64,000 nucleotides of DNA from Lanius collurio (Eukaryota > Chordata > Aves > Passeriformes > Laniidae), in NCBI GenBank assembly GCA_020086605.1, contig JACBWW010000017.1:12228126-12292125 (forward strand). Reading direction: 5' to 3'. The number at the start of each line of letters is the position of its first letter. The stretch's first letter is position 1. This document shows positions 1 to 14,610 of this stretch, in pieces. The translations under genes were made by a program, and so were the position numbers. The notes beneath the pieces were generated by a model that was given only the letters and a program-made list of their open reading frames with translations, was not told where the DNA came from and searched no databases.

Positions 1-2044
1 TGCTTTGAAGAGTCCAAACATGACAATTCAGAAATGAACAGGCATTTTCTCCTCAACATTACATCAGAAAATTTAAATAGGCTTATCAATAGCCTGCCTG
101 GTTAGATGCATAAAATCAGGTTTTAAGTTTACTGAAGCAATGCTGTTCCCTTAAAACTGCTGTTTTCTTTTGAGACTACTTGTAATTAGTTCTAGGTAAC
201 TACTTCTGTTAATGCATACAGATCAGACTAAATTTTCCAGCACCTCAGTCTCTGCAATAAAGGTACTGAAATCTAGAATACCAAAAGCAACATTTCCCAA
301 ACTGCCATCTGCTTCTGGCCTCCCTACCAACTACTCCTCAAGGCAGCCTGGTTTTCTTCAATGTGAAAACACCTGAACAGCTGAAATGAGAAAGGAGATA
401 CTTCTCAACACCTTTTAGATCTGTATTTGTGCCTAAGCTCAAGTCACCTGAACAGTTCCATTTACAATTAAACAAGGACATCTATTCAACTCTGCAAACT
501 TCTTTTAAATTTCCTGCTCTCTAAATTTCTAAGCAAGTAAAAAAATTGTTCATCGTTCTTTATGTGATTTTTTTCCTAAGTTTTAAATGTTCATATAAAT
601 CACATCAAACTAAGAAACATCATTTCTTACACATTGCAGGGAAAACCCTAGATATTCTAAATATAACACTCTCCCAGACTTTATTTTCCCTTTCCCTACT
701 GAGAAATTTCTAAGTACCCAAGGGTACTACATCAAATACCATTTGCTTCACAAGTTGTATAGCAATCTAAATATGAAGCCAAAGTGATTTGAAAATGGCA
801 AAGACTTATCTAATGGGCAATCACAGTAAAGAACAGTAAAGGACTGATAGGTAGGAATGAATAGAGTCATTAAAAAAATTGTTTTAAAATCTTTTGAGAG
901 CTACACACACAGAATATTACTAAATGACACAGTATGGTGCAGAACGAGAGTCGTTCCAACTCAAATTCTGTTTTCTGCGCTTTCTAACAAGCACTGACAA
1001 AACTACTATTTCAAACTTCTTTCTCCCCACCTTTAACTCTGCAGGTTAGAAAAACATTCCAATGTAACAGCAAACAGGTACACCATCACCAAACCATTTA
1101 GTGCCCTACAAAACTTAAAGATCAATTTGCACACGACTTACTGCAACCTGAACCAGCACCATCTCAAAACTTTTCCCTACAGTATTTTGGCTAAAATTGT
1201 ATGCTATTATCTGTAAAGATATGAGGGAAAAAAAAAAAAAAGGAAAACAAAGTAAGTCTCATACTCAAACAGATTCTTTCCAAAGCTAGACCACAGTCCT
1301 ACACCAAAAGTATCTTGCAGGCTCAGAGCCAGGCAGAATGACAGCATGGGGCAAGTTAGGCTTGTCAAAGCAGTGTTTACAACTTGTGACACACATGCCT
1401 AACAACAACAAAAAAATACATTTACAGACGCATTTGATTTCCTAGATATAAGTAGTATATCATAATTACAAGGCTGTACTCCTCAGTTACACCAACAGTC
1501 TCAATGGTTTTTTACACACTGACTACAGAGAGAAAGAGCTGTTCAGTATTTTTGTATTAGCCATTCTTTTAGTCTTTTATTTACTATAGCCTTCTATTGA
1601 GATAAAAATCATTAAAATGTCTTAATATATTTTTGTAGGTTGTTCAATACAGACATATTTTATTTAATTTCTGCTATGAGGTAAAATCATCTCCCTTCTT
1701 CAAGGAAAAAAATGAAATGAAAATTTACAACATGGCTCTGTTTGAACAGTCTCTTCAAAACATCGGAAAGGACCAATACATTTAATTTACTGCAATCCCA
1801 TACCATGGATGCAGTAACACTGTATTTTGTTCAGCACGCTCAAGATGTACGTGGTGATTTTTAAATACTGTGGTGGCCTAGTTTCACTGCCACATTGAAC
1901 GCAACCTAACAGGCACTTTCCAAACATGAGAAAGAGCAACCAACTACCTATTACATCAATAAAATATTGTAAAGCCGATTCTAACCAACCCATAAACAAA
2001 CCCCTCAAATTCACTGCACAAACTTTCAAACCCCACATGGTCTA

Positions 2045-2440
2045 TCAGCTCAGCAGCATGTCCCCAATTTCACACTGTGCCCAGCCCCAGTAAAGAGGCA
2101 CCATGCGCTCTGCAGGAGTACCTAAGCAGCTGCAGCAAGTCACACCCACCTCCAGCTGGCCCCAACAGCGATATGCAGCAGCTTCTACAGAAGGGGCCCC
2201 GGAACCCTCTCGGCGCTGAGCTGCAGTCCTCCCACACTGCCCAACCACAGGCTCCATCCATCAGGAATCCTGTCCTACCTGAGCCAGCCTCAGCTGCATA
2301 AAAACTGATCATGGCTGCAGCAATGCCAGCTGCCTCGGGCCACCAGGACAAGCAATGTGGGCATTTATAGGGCCAGCCATAAACACGTACCAATGGTGCC
2401 TGGGACAGTTACACGGGGTAATTACAGGTGTGGGTTCACC
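2045..2440. other. GC-rich islet of unknown origin within WAC intron 3
   Basis: A stretch of about 400 bp with clearly higher GC than the surrounding AT-rich intron and many CAGCTG/CTGCAG words. A minus-strand TATAAA lies at 2,364-2,369 and a plus-strand ATAAAA near 2,298. The minus strand is open for about 107 codons (2,070-2,393), but the product has no motif I recognise, and the plus strand is open over part of it too. Candidates are an old LTR or other retroelement fragment, or an intronic regulatory element. I cannot decide between them by eye. Confidence 0.35.
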
Positions 2441-5400
2441 ACCCATACCTCCATTCTATTTCACACGTAATAGCACTCCATGTTTGGATCTCTACCCAAA
2501 CTTCAGGAATGAGCATACAAAAAGACTGCTAAACTGCTATTTGCTGTTGGAAAGCTTCCAAGACCAAAGCAGATTATACTCCGGAGAAAAGAAATTTTAG
2601 GCACTTCATACAAGATGAGGGCTTGAAGACTGTATGTAAACATGACAACTGTATTACCAAATTACCTTTTTATACTGAGGCAGCAAGGTTTTAGCATGTG
2701 GTTAAATCCACTCACAGCCGTCATCTAGGAATCTGACAACCAGCCAAGCAAGCAGTGCCAGCTCAGGTTGTATGAGAAAGTTGCTGAAGATGTTTAAAAG
2801 GCCAGAAAGCAACCCACGAGCAGAGGTCTACCTCTAAAATCAAGGGGAGTTCCCCTCACTTGAATGCTAGACTTCACCAATAGCAAAGCATAATGCCAAG
2901 CCATTTTAAGGTGGCTCTGACTCACAATCAGCTCTGCATCTCCCAGCTGCATGCCTGGCAAAGCAGATCCTGCGAACAGGATCACTAAGAATAGTCCATA
3001 CCCCAGAAACAGGCCTGGTAAGGTAGACAGCATACGACTGTCCCTTGAGACAGTTCCCCATGGCACTTCTTACAGTTAGACCTTCCTTACTAGTTCCTCT
3101 CTCTTCAGGAAAGAAGAAGAAAGACCTGTTTTTACAGTCCTTAATTAGCATATTTTCAGATTTAGAAATTGCTAATACATACATCTTTGATGTGCCGTAG
3201 GGAAATTCATATTTTGTTATAAATACTCCAGTTTCAGAACTCCCCATGGAAATGTTTAGTGCACAATCATGGTGAGTTTCCTCAGTTTAATCATTATTTT
3301 GAAAGCAGTTAAAGCTGGAAAAAGCTACTCTTAACTGGAAGATGGCCAACAAGAGCATCAGCACTACAGTTATATAAAACTGTAGTAGTCTAACTGTGTG
3401 AGCAAGTCTTCCCTAGTGATGAACAAGTCACAGGGCAGGTCAGAGTCAAGGTTAAAATATCACAGCTATTTCCAAGTCTTTCCAACAAAAATCATGTCTT
3501 CCTTACTAACACATGAAGATCACCAGAAAGCACAAAGAGCAAGGGTCTGGGAACCAATGCAAAACTGACTTAATGTCTACTACAGATTTGAGATTCTGTC
3601 ACACTAAAGACTCATTTTAATGTTTTTTAAGTTGTTTCCATACCCCATCTGCTGAATCCAAGACACTCTGAACTGCAACAAGAGCTCAAAACTATGCCAA
3701 ACTTGAAAAACAGATTTAATTAACATCTCCATTAACACCACTTCTTAAATTATAAAAAGTTCAAATTCTGAGTTAACTAAGGATCAGACTGCTCTAATAA
3801 AGCACCTAGTTTCCCTTCTCCCCTGCCATCTTTCAAGACCAAGCTGAAACCCTTTCCTTTCCAAAACCTATACACCTAGATTGGCAATTACAACATCCAC
3901 CTGCAACCACCTAAAATAAATTTTCTTGTCACTTGATTAGAATAATCAAATACATAACTGTGCATTCCCTGCATCCAAATATCTTAGCCTAATTTACTCT
4001 TTTTGGTTCATGACATTGTACAGTATCATAATCCTAAGATCTTCAACTGAAATGCACAACTTGGAACAAAGAGACATTCGAGTTGCAGTATATATACTGT
4101 TGTACCACATGACAGTTAACTGTACACAGTTCACCACTGATAGAGCATTTATGTTTTCTTTTCAGATAGAAAAATACCTTGTCTCATTTTGTCCATAATA
4201 AAAAATGTCAGTGTAGATATAAAATAAAGGAAGCTCCCAAGTACTCATCAGCTGGAACCCAAAGATGGTCTGCTCCTTCAGTTCATCCAGAGGGAACTGG
4301 GATTCAGGAAGGGCTCTAGGAGAGTCACCGTTTCTGTGCCCACCTATTAGGCATGTGGAAAGAAACACTGGGCAGCAGAAAAGTAAGGAGGGTCATTACA
4401 TCTGTGACAACTCCATACAAACTGTGCTACGACTCCATGCGCCACCTCTCCGCTAACATGCAATCAAATTCATTAAACTAGAGACAGTGTCAGACCCGGA
4501 ACTTCCTCAAAAGAACAAATACTACCCAAGTGACAGATACTAATTGGCTGTTACAGAGAAAACTTAACAGGAAGATAGTCTATGGTGGCGATATTTTATG
4601 AGGATAAGTAATTAAGATGACTTTTTCAAACGGTGAAAATCACAGAAATTTATCTAGGATAAGCCTAAATTAAAATGTCTAAAGTGTATTTCAACTGGCT
4701 TTGTTACTTCAGTGCAAATCTTTGTGCAGAACACTTTCTAGAGTACTCCATATGGGAGGAAATAAAGCAACACAATAGGAACACAATACCCAACATGCCA
4801 GCAGTAACAGAACAGCCTATCATGGCCATTTTGATTTGCCAAATGTAAAAGTAATAATACAAAACAATTTTTCTTCACTGCTTTTTTATGTGGCCTCCTG
4901 TATTGAAATAAACATGGCTGCCTTCCATATGCAACCAAAAGCATAAAAACTTGCAATTTTCCTAGCAGAGCAGCAGCCTCAGAGAATACACCAACTGTGA
5001 AGTAATATTTTCCAGAAATTCATAACCTACAAAGTTGAATGCACAATGCTCTTCCAAAAGAAAGAAAATCTAGCTTGATCATTGTACTGCCCAACTACAT
5101 ACTCATTATGCCCCCTCAAATAAATGTTTTATAGCAGTCAACAACTAGCTCTATTGAGCAAAAAAACTTAAAAAGTCTTATTTCATTCCCTATCCTTCTG
5201 TCCTGCCACACTGCCAATCCAGGACAGCAAAGCCTGTACTGTTTTGCAATATCCAAGTCACATGGTAATCATCCCAATGTAAAGAAGTTCTCTTTTCTTC
5301 CAAGTTACCATTCACATAGAATTTGACAGACATCAGCCAAAAACATTACTATAAAGAGACCAGGAGTCATACATACATGGAGTGGCACAAATGCCCAATA

Positions 5401-8400
5401 CTAGATGAAAATAATACTGTAAACATTAGTTTTATTCATCACAGAATTTTTCTTCTAGAATGGTAGTAAGACAATGACACCCCGAGAAGGAAAATTCAGG
5501 AGAAGTAAACTAATGAAAGTCAAGGACTTGTATTGTTTTACTAATGCAATACTGAGCCAATTCTAAGGCAATACTGATTATTAAAATGTAAAAGATAAAG
5601 TTAAATCTTACACATTGCCTAATGTACAGTACATTTAATTTGCTCTTTTCTGCTTTCATTTTTTATTTTTAATTAGTTCTACTCAATTAATTTCAGAAAC
5701 CCAAGCTTAATTTTAGGGCAAACAGATCAAACTGCTCTAGAAAGAACACCAAGTTATTCCTGCCCATCAGAAACGACAGCAGAAGGTAGTAAAATGCCTC
5801 AAACTAAATTCAAACTGAGTTTTCAAGTAACAATTCAGAGATTTACTACTCCAGCAGCTAACAGGCAGACTGTTTTCATAGGGCTGTACTTCAGCCTAAA
5901 TGAGTAACATAGCTTGCTTTGTCCTCACTGACAGACCAGATGAACTTTTGTCCAACTATCGTCTCATTTCCTCCTTTCCGTGCTACAGCTACAACTTAGT
6001 AATTAAATAATTTTGGGACTGTTTTCTTTCTCCCCTCAGTCTGCCTCCCAGTAGCAAAGAGAAATCACTTTTCAACGTAAGACACAACTTTGAAGATTAT
6101 GAGGTTCACTAGCAAGGTACACTGAATGCAGTGAGTTACTGTATGATCCAGTACTCAAATGTCACAAATCATACAGCTGAAAAATGCCTAAGGGATGAAA
6201 ACTGGATTTTTAGCACACTCTAGAGAGAATTCCCACCAACTTTCTTCATCAAAAAGAAACAGTATATTGTCAGTTTCCTTGATACCTCAACTAGTGAAAT
6301 AGTAATAAACAAAGACTAGACAAATAATTTTATCATCACCCATAAAGATGTTTATTCTTTACTTTGAAGTGGGGTAAACAGTATCATTTGAAAGAATTTG
6401 CCTGTTTCTCAATAATTAAGGCAAATTCCAACCACCTTCTAAACATTTCGGGTAAGACTCAAAGGTTACTAAAGTACATTAAACAAATTATAATATACAA
6501 AATGGAATTATGTTAAATTAACACCTATAGGTAGCCAAATTCCTCAGATTAACACTAGCGAGTTCCTCCCTTCAGGAAACCTTAGGTTCAGGTCACCTAA
6601 TAAAATAAAAAAATGCTAGCAACTTCCTCAACACTGCTGAACATCTACTAAGATACCCATTTTACTTGAGATCGATCGACTTGAAAAAAGCAGCTAAAGC
6701 AGTTTTACCCATGAAAAATGCGAGAATTTCAGCAACACAGAGTCATATTTTTAACTCTCTGGCACATGACACCAAAAGATTTCAGCGTGTTTAATAAAAA
6801 AACAAACTCCTTGTTAAACATCACTAATGACAGTTTAAAGTATTTTTAATCTTGCAACACTAATTAACATTAACAGATTTGTACTAAGGAGTAGGACATT
6901 GCTCTAAAAAGAAAGGAGGTAGATTGAGAATAAAGACGAACTCTGCCTTCGTTCTGGACTGTTGCTCATAAAACATTTACATCTTTAATACAATGTCAGA
7001 GACTGCTCAAGAGAGGTTCTCCTGACCTCATGCAGCAGCTTCATATGGAGACTTTTTAATTATTATGACCTGCAAAACAGATGTGTTAAACTGACAGCTA
7101 GAATCTTTACCACAAACTAATAACCATGTTATCCGAACTCCACACGGATCAGAACAGCAAATGGGCAATAGACTGAATTTCCCCCTTCTAAGCCCTCCTC
7201 AGCAACACACCACGAAACCCAGATGACCCCCCCATGAACACCCTGTAATACAGCACTAAGAGCTGATCTCAGTGATGGCAGTCCAACAGCACCACAACAC
7301 ACTCTCCTACCTCCAGTAACAACATTTCCACAAAACTCATCAAGTAGGAGTAAGCAGAAGACTAAATCTCTATTTCTGTAATTAATGATTCACAATAATT
7401 GTCAGATGATAATTCCAAATTTTTAAGTTTTTTCCTCTCAAAAGCCAATAAAAACTAGAGAATTCAAGACATTTCTAAAAATATATTAGTTATCTGGGGC
7501 AACAGGCACATACTCAAATGCTTCATGAAAGTAAGGCTCAAGGGATACTAAAATGACAAACAATTCCTTTAACACGGCAGGAGGGAGAGGGGGTAAACAT
7601 AAATTTTACTTTTCATTCAGGGAGCTTTTCAAAGGACATAAAACATTGGAAAAACCACTGATATTTATCAATGCACACCTCAGATGGGAGTTACCCGAAT
7701 GTAGACACTTTATAAAAACTGTGTATTTCAATATTTTAAGATTACAAACATCAGAGTAATACTGTGAAAGACTAACACACCATAAACCAGTCATCACAAA
7801 CTGTAGTTAGATTAAAATCAAGGGTCATGCAAAACAATTTCTGCTTACAAAGGGAAAAAAAAGCAGTTGCCCAAACGCAGCTCTGAGACTATTTTCCCTT
7901 TTTCTATGTATCCACAGAACCAAATTAGTACTCCCACTCAGAAGCTCCAAACAAACAATTAAGATATGACAACTAAATCTCCCTAACAAAATCCACTGAG
8001 CAAAAAAAAGGCTAATTAAGAACAAGGCCAGGTTGTTTAGCAACTCTCAAATTTCCTTTGCTGTTTTGAGGATAGCTTCTTGAGGACAGAGAAGTTTAAA
8101 CAGAAGACCCTGTGAACGTAATATTACTTGCAGAAGAACTTGCATTGAATGTTTCCATTACTAGGCTTAGAATAAGGAAGGTGAAGCTACAGGCTTTTAT
8201 GAACATAGGTAGTGTCATGCAGTGACAAATGCTTGAGACATTTATCCCATCCTAAGTTTCCTTCATCTCAATGGAGTATGCACCATTCAGAATCAGCAAT
8301 TCAACAAGTACATGGTGTTGTAGAAGTACTAAAAAAACGGAGTCTGTTATAAAACATTACTGCAATCCTGCAACATGGTTAGTCACACATGTAACACACT

Positions 8401-10824
8401 TACATCCTTAATAAGAAGGCTGTGGCAGAATCAATGTCTAACCACATTAAAATATGGCAAGAAAAAAGGCACCGTAAATCTCCCTTCTTAAATGTGTCTT
8501 AAAAATAGTAACTGTCAGATTATCTCAAAATTTGTATCTCAAGATACATCAAACACAATAAAAGAACCAATCTCCACTTCAATACCAGATCATTCCTTGA
8601 GTGCTACTAATATTTGTTATTTGAAGAGAAGTTTCTTTTCTTCTAAGACTACAGCAATGTCCACGTCTCAAAACAGAGAAAGCATTATTTCACCTAAAAT
8701 TTAGATACTGAGTGATCTGCCTATACAGAATTCTGGAATACTTCTGTTTTCAGAAAGATTACTCTTTTTTTCCTAGACATTTTATCTTTTCACCACAAAT
8801 GAGCAAGCCAATTTGAAAGTATTTAGTATTAAAAGCAGCAATTGGTCATTAAACTTCTACATAACTTAAGAAATCATTAGGTTTAGACAAAATACATTTT
8901 CAGTTCTGGACATACTATGCCATGTATACTTATTACCATGCAACAAGTATAATTTTAATTTCATGCTTATTCGATTTTCATCTGGGAACTGTTTTTGAAA
9001 GGAAGAGATGCTATTAACACTGCAAAAAAAATGGCAGGCAAGTTAAATTAATTTCTGTCACATGGAAATTCTTCATTAATAAAGGAATGCTGGCCCACAG
9101 CTCGAGGTGGAAGCAAATATGGCAAGCAAGGATTGACCTAAGAATTAATATATATAGTGTTGTAGTTTCAAAAAATCTGGATTCATAGCTTTATTTTGGG
9201 CTGGCCCAGCTCAGCTTAACAAAGCTTAGTTCAGGTTAACAAAGGTATTGTGGAACAGGGCTTTCAAGCATCTAAAGCACAATACATGACAAAGACAATT
9301 CATCCCTCTTCCCATTAAGTAATTCTTGAATATATACATAAAATTCAACTGGTCTTTCCTGGAACTACCTTACTATAGGAAAATAAGCCTCTTAACAAAA
9401 GCTGCTAGTTACATTTACAAACTCAAAATCTATTTTATAATTGTTTGATTACCTAAGTGTCTCATTTTATTTCCCTAGTTAACGAAACACTCTCAAAAGG
9501 ACTATACAAAAACTGCAATCATTACTATAGACAGCATTTACCCAGTAAGCCATGAACTTCACACTACTTGAATTTGAAGAAGATCATATTATTTCTTATA
9601 TTAAAACAAGCATAAATAGCACTCTTCCAAATGAACAGTTTTTAAAATTAATTCTGTGTTAATCTGTCAGCAGCAGGTGTCTGAATGAGGAATCTACTTG
9701 GATGACTTAACTAGATGAGATCTGAACTGCCCCCTATGTTATTCAAGGGGCACAGCTAGCATGAAGACACCAGCATACAGAAGAACATAGTTGGGTGAAA
9801 TAAATACAGCAGAAAAAAAAAAAGAGGTAGAGTACATAACCTAACTTGTATTGCAGAGTTTATGCACAAATGCGTATTATTTATTATATATCTTAATAAA
9901 AAAAAATCTTTGTGGTTTTTCCACATTTGGGAGTGTACAGAAATGTTTGAAACATACAAATGAGATGAGCAGGACAGACTATAATTTCCTTTCCCTGTTT
10001 TTGCTACTCATAGACATGGATAATTGATAACTCTGCTGCTTGAACAAACTCAGTAACAAACCTAGAAAAACACTGAGGAAGACTGTTGCTTTGGAAGGAC
10101 ATAAAAAAGCGCAATATTTAAGAAATGCGGGAAACCAAGGCACAGGAACTAATCTGTGTAACTGGGATGGAACTGTAAATCTTTGTAGAAGTATTTTCAG
10201 AAAGACTGACATGCCTAAATACATACAGCGGGTCAGAGAAATTACTTGATAGGTATCAAAAAAGTAATGATAAATGTTTAGACCAAAAAAAAAACCTTTG
10301 GAAGATTTCTTCTGCCCCTCAGACACAGGGAATTTAGCTCATTTAGCTCTGGACACTAATTGTTCATATTTCTGGCTGCCTTTTCCTTGTCCTGAAGCAC
10401 TTGAATACTGTTTTACATCTCTTTTTTTGACTGACGACAAAAGGCGGATATTAGCATTTTTTATCATACCGCTGTTGTAGAAACAAAACAAGAAATGTTT
10501 TAACACTGCAACAGAAAAAATTACATTTAACGTTTACAGATCTGCAACTCTCCTCTGTAACAATGGTCACAGTAAGGCACAGATGATTATTCCAAAGTCC
10601 CAAAGGGCCTAATCACATGTCTCTAGGCCTAGGTTTCCATTAATTTCCAACAAATGTAACATTGCTGCATGCATGGAAATGTAAGTAAAGGCCACAAAAG
10701 ATTAACAGACATCTCTTAATCCATCCAGTAAAAAGAGCGAATTCTCTTATCAGTCTTCTGCTCAAAAATTTATCTCCCTTTCCAGTTACCTGGAGGACCA
10801 GCCTTCCAACTGGACATACCAAGG

Positions 10825-11157
10825 GGGACCCTTATCACTGTCTTTAAGTATCTGAATGGAGAGTGTCAGAGGATGGATCCAGGCTCTTCTTAGTATCAAA
10901 CATGTCAAGAAGCAATGAGCAGAAACTGAGGCACAGAAGTTCCACCTCAATATGAGAAAGAACTTCTTTACTGTGTGGGTGACAGAGCACCAGAACAGGT
11001 TGCTCAGGGAGGTTATGGCGTCCCCGTCAATGGGAAGATTCAAGAACCATCTGGACACATTCCTAGGTCGTGTGCTCTGTGATGACCCTGCTTGAGCAGG
11101 GAGTTTGGACCAGACCCACTGTGGCCCCTTCCAACCTAACCCATTCTGTGATTATTC
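10825..11157 (+). repeat. CR1 LINE, 3' end fragment
   Basis: This matches the 3' portion of an avian CR1 retrotransposon in plus orientation. It has the 'GAGAAAGAACTTCTTTACTG' type segment, the 'CAGAACAGGTTGCTCAGGGA' segment and the terminal 'CCTTCCAACCTAACCCATTC' block, ending in an ATTCTGTGATTATTCT tail typical of CR1 8-mer ends. It is 5' truncated, as most CR1 copies are, has no coding capacity and sits inside WAC intron 3 antisense to WAC. The exact 5' boundary is uncertain by some tens of bases. Confidence 0.9.
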
Positions 11158-14100
11158 TTGCACAGTATTCCCTGAGTCTACTTCCAGTCAACAGGCAAGT
11201 ACAATTTGGGCCTTAGAACACGCATCTCACTTCACAAGCATGAAAGCAGCAAGAAAAAGGGCAACACTGCCCAAGAGAAAAAGAAGGGGTGCAAAACTTA
11301 ATGTAAGAGAATTCCAGGATATTTCAGTATCTGTTTAAAATTTCCACAGTAGGAAGATAGGTGAATATCACATTCAAGAGATGTCTTTGAATGATTTAGA
11401 AAGTGTTTAAGTTTACAGAATGAGTAATTTGTTTTAGAAGCTTAAACTTCAGATATTGATGCAGTTTTGTTCCCTAAATATTCATTGCCATAGACCTTCA
11501 ACTTAATACAGATTAATGAATCTCAGAATTCACTGTTTCACAAAACAACACTTCAGACAAAAATTGTTTATAAACACAAATTTTAACTTAACAGTGTAAT
11601 TCTGAGATTATTCCCTGTACATACAGATGCAGGCAGAAAGCTCTGATTTCAGAAAAGTGGTAAAATATTCAGGAAAAGTCTGGTAACCCACAAGTGCAGT
11701 GGTACTTTTTCTTTAGCAGACTGAAGTACTGAAGGCATGCAGGTTCATGACAAAATCCAGACATGAATTCCCTGTATGATAAGGCTAATGCTATCAAATG
11801 GAAACCCACACTAGTTTAGTAGGAAAGCAAACTTGCAGAACAGAGTAGAACAGTAAAAACACAGATATTAAAAGCATTCTTATACTACCAGCAAATATCA
11901 CTGGGATAAAGGAACAGGTAATGGACTTAAATACTTTTTAGGGTAGCTCTATTGTCGTAAGTTAGGAAGTCTGTAAAAGGTCTTCACGGAAACAGAATTT
12001 TCTAATACAAAAGTTACAGCAGGGAACACCTGAAGTACAAAAAAGTCTGGTGACCCTCTTATAAATCAAGGGAAAACAGAAAGACTGTCGTTATCTTACG
12101 CTGAGTATAAAGAAATGCTTCTTCTTCTTAAATGATACATTTACTTCCAGAAAGGATTAATTTTTACACTACCACGAACTACAGACAAAATGTAAGCACT
12201 GGTGTTAAGAACTGCCTTTTGTTGCCAGTACTGCTTTTTTCCTTACTGAACTACATAGGGAATGATCTCTGTACAGTGAGAGGTTTTTCCCTGAAAATGC
12301 CTACAAAATTGCATAAAAGCCTGACTTTGTAAACAAATGCAGTTACCACTGCAAGTTGGGTGCCATTAAATTACTATTATTCACAGTAACACTATTACAT
12401 TATCACCTTCCCTCTCAGCCAAAACAGAGGCAGAGAATTGTCTTCCAAGTCCTGCACAGCTTCAGTGATACCTGGCTTACTGGACACTTTACACTGAATA
12501 GGTAGAAATGGTCAGGAAAACAAAGGTAAACTGTCAATAAACAGGTTTTTTTCTTAAAAAGAAGCCATGTCCCAAAACATGGTTAAGGAATAATTCTAAT
12601 CAGGGGCCACTGGGGAATGCAGAGCAACGCCAGTAAAAAACTACTACATAATGTACAAATTGCTGTCTTGACTACAGCCTAGCAGCAGGCAGCTCATCAG
12701 AAACTAATAGTTTTTCTTAGTTCATCTTCAGAAAAGCAACCCAAAAGTACAAGTTTAGTAAACTTCTATTTCTGTAAAGCCAGAGGCAAGTAGCATATGT
12801 TAAAGCATGATGCTAAGTAAAAATCATTCCCTTATGATTAGCTTATGTACCAAAGACAAGCAAATTCACCAACATCTTTTAAATAGTCCGTTATTTTCTC
12901 TTTCCCAAAACATTAAATATGCTTACATACAAAACCTTACCAGGTCTAGCAGGCAGACTGACCTGAACATATTACATTTACAATCCAATGAATTCTTTAA
13001 ACTAAGATATATATTTGCTTAAACAGAACAACTATGAATGGATACCTTCAGAGGACCTATTTACAGAACTGAATTCTGTACTCTCACACATAAAAGAACA
13101 TAAAAAAGGTAATTCCCAATGTCAAAGTCCTAATAGCAATAGAGTTTGGAAAGTAGCTGCATCAACAGGTTACAAATAAACAGTAATGCTTATTAACATT
13201 TGATGCAGCCTCCATTTCAGATCCAAGTCTCCCACGAATACATCCTTACCCTAGCAACCTACACCAGATACTTGAACTTCATTAAGAGAAACAGAAGACT
13301 CCATCCACCTACATAAATAAAGACTTAGCATTTAATAGCATCAAATTAATATCACAATTCTTACCTAACATCAATAATATAAAATTAGGTGTTTGTCTCA
13401 TCCATTCTGTGCTAGTTAAAAGCAATCTTTGCAGGTACTTTTCAAAAGCAATTTCCAGTATTAATATGCTAAACCTCTAAATTTAAAAAGTACAAACACA
13501 AGTTGTATCTTTTACTGGGATTCATGAGCACATACTTTTCAATTTCCTTTCTACCAGAGATCCTCACAACAGAGTATCACAAAAAAACGGTTATACAACT
13601 TATCCAGCAAAAACTCACTTCAAAAATATTGCCAAATCCAGTGAGTAAATGGAAAGGTACTTTCTATCTGGAAGTTCTAAACTTGAAAGCAAACTTAAAA
13701 TTAAAACCGTATCTGAAGGCAGCAGAACTAGTAACACTTAATACAAAGCTTTTATAAATATCAGGAAACGGAAACTTTTCCCCATTTTTTATTTTAAATC
13801 CAGAGAAAAGCTTCTAAAAGGTGAATTATCTTAAAAGCAATTCTATTATTCTTAAAACACAAACCAGCCACCAACCCATATCTCCTTTAAAGCCACTCAA
13901 AAAGCCAACTTTCAAGGAATAGTGAAGTGAATCACTAGATCTACACTTGGCTGTTGGGGGGTATTCAAAGCATGTTTCATGGAGAGCTCCCTCTCCTTTG
14001 TGACCACACTTCTCTCATCCCAGCTCTGACCATACAGTTACAGTGAGGAAATGGTTTTCCTAGCAATAAATAACTGCTTTAACATTAACTGCAGTTAATA

Positions 14101-14593
14101 CTACCTGCATAGATAGAATCCACTCCAGCTTCTTCCTGAACCCTTCACTATGTCATTACTTTCACACATGCCTCTTTCCACCTACCCTGCAATTTCCTCT
14201 TTTGCAAGGCCCATTGCCCGAGCATCTTCAATTCTCTTGCAGCTGCCCCAACATCCTCCCACTCACTGTTTATTTCACTGGTCCACGATTCACATTAATT
14301 TAATCAGCAGTTCCTCTCCACTGCCAGGGCTGCCAGAACAGGAACCTAGCACTGTTCTCTGTTTAAGGCTCTTTGCTGTCCCTTTCCTATGAGGACTCTG
14401 AACTTCTTCAGGAACCAGTAGAAATAAAGAAAGCCAACACAGAATCACAGTAGCTCCCACCACCACTTTGGTAAAAATAGGAAATCATTATTTAAAATAT
14501 TTCATTCATCCTCTAATAGCAGTAGAATTTTTAATCCCAGAACTGTATTAGTCAGTAACAGTGGTCACTAACAAGTGTTCTTATTTGCCAATT

Positions 14594-14610
14594 AAAAAAA
14601 AAAAAAAAAA
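14594..14610 (+). repeat. A(17) homopolymer
   Basis: Seventeen consecutive A residues in WAC intron 3, followed by CTCGTG. No retrocopy or LINE body is recognisable immediately upstream, so this looks like a simple repeat and not a poly(A) tail. Confidence 0.85.

Noticed and set aside
9190..9245. Short repeats of TTAACAAAG in an AT-rich stretch
   Set aside because: Copies are too short and irregular to call a repeat element.
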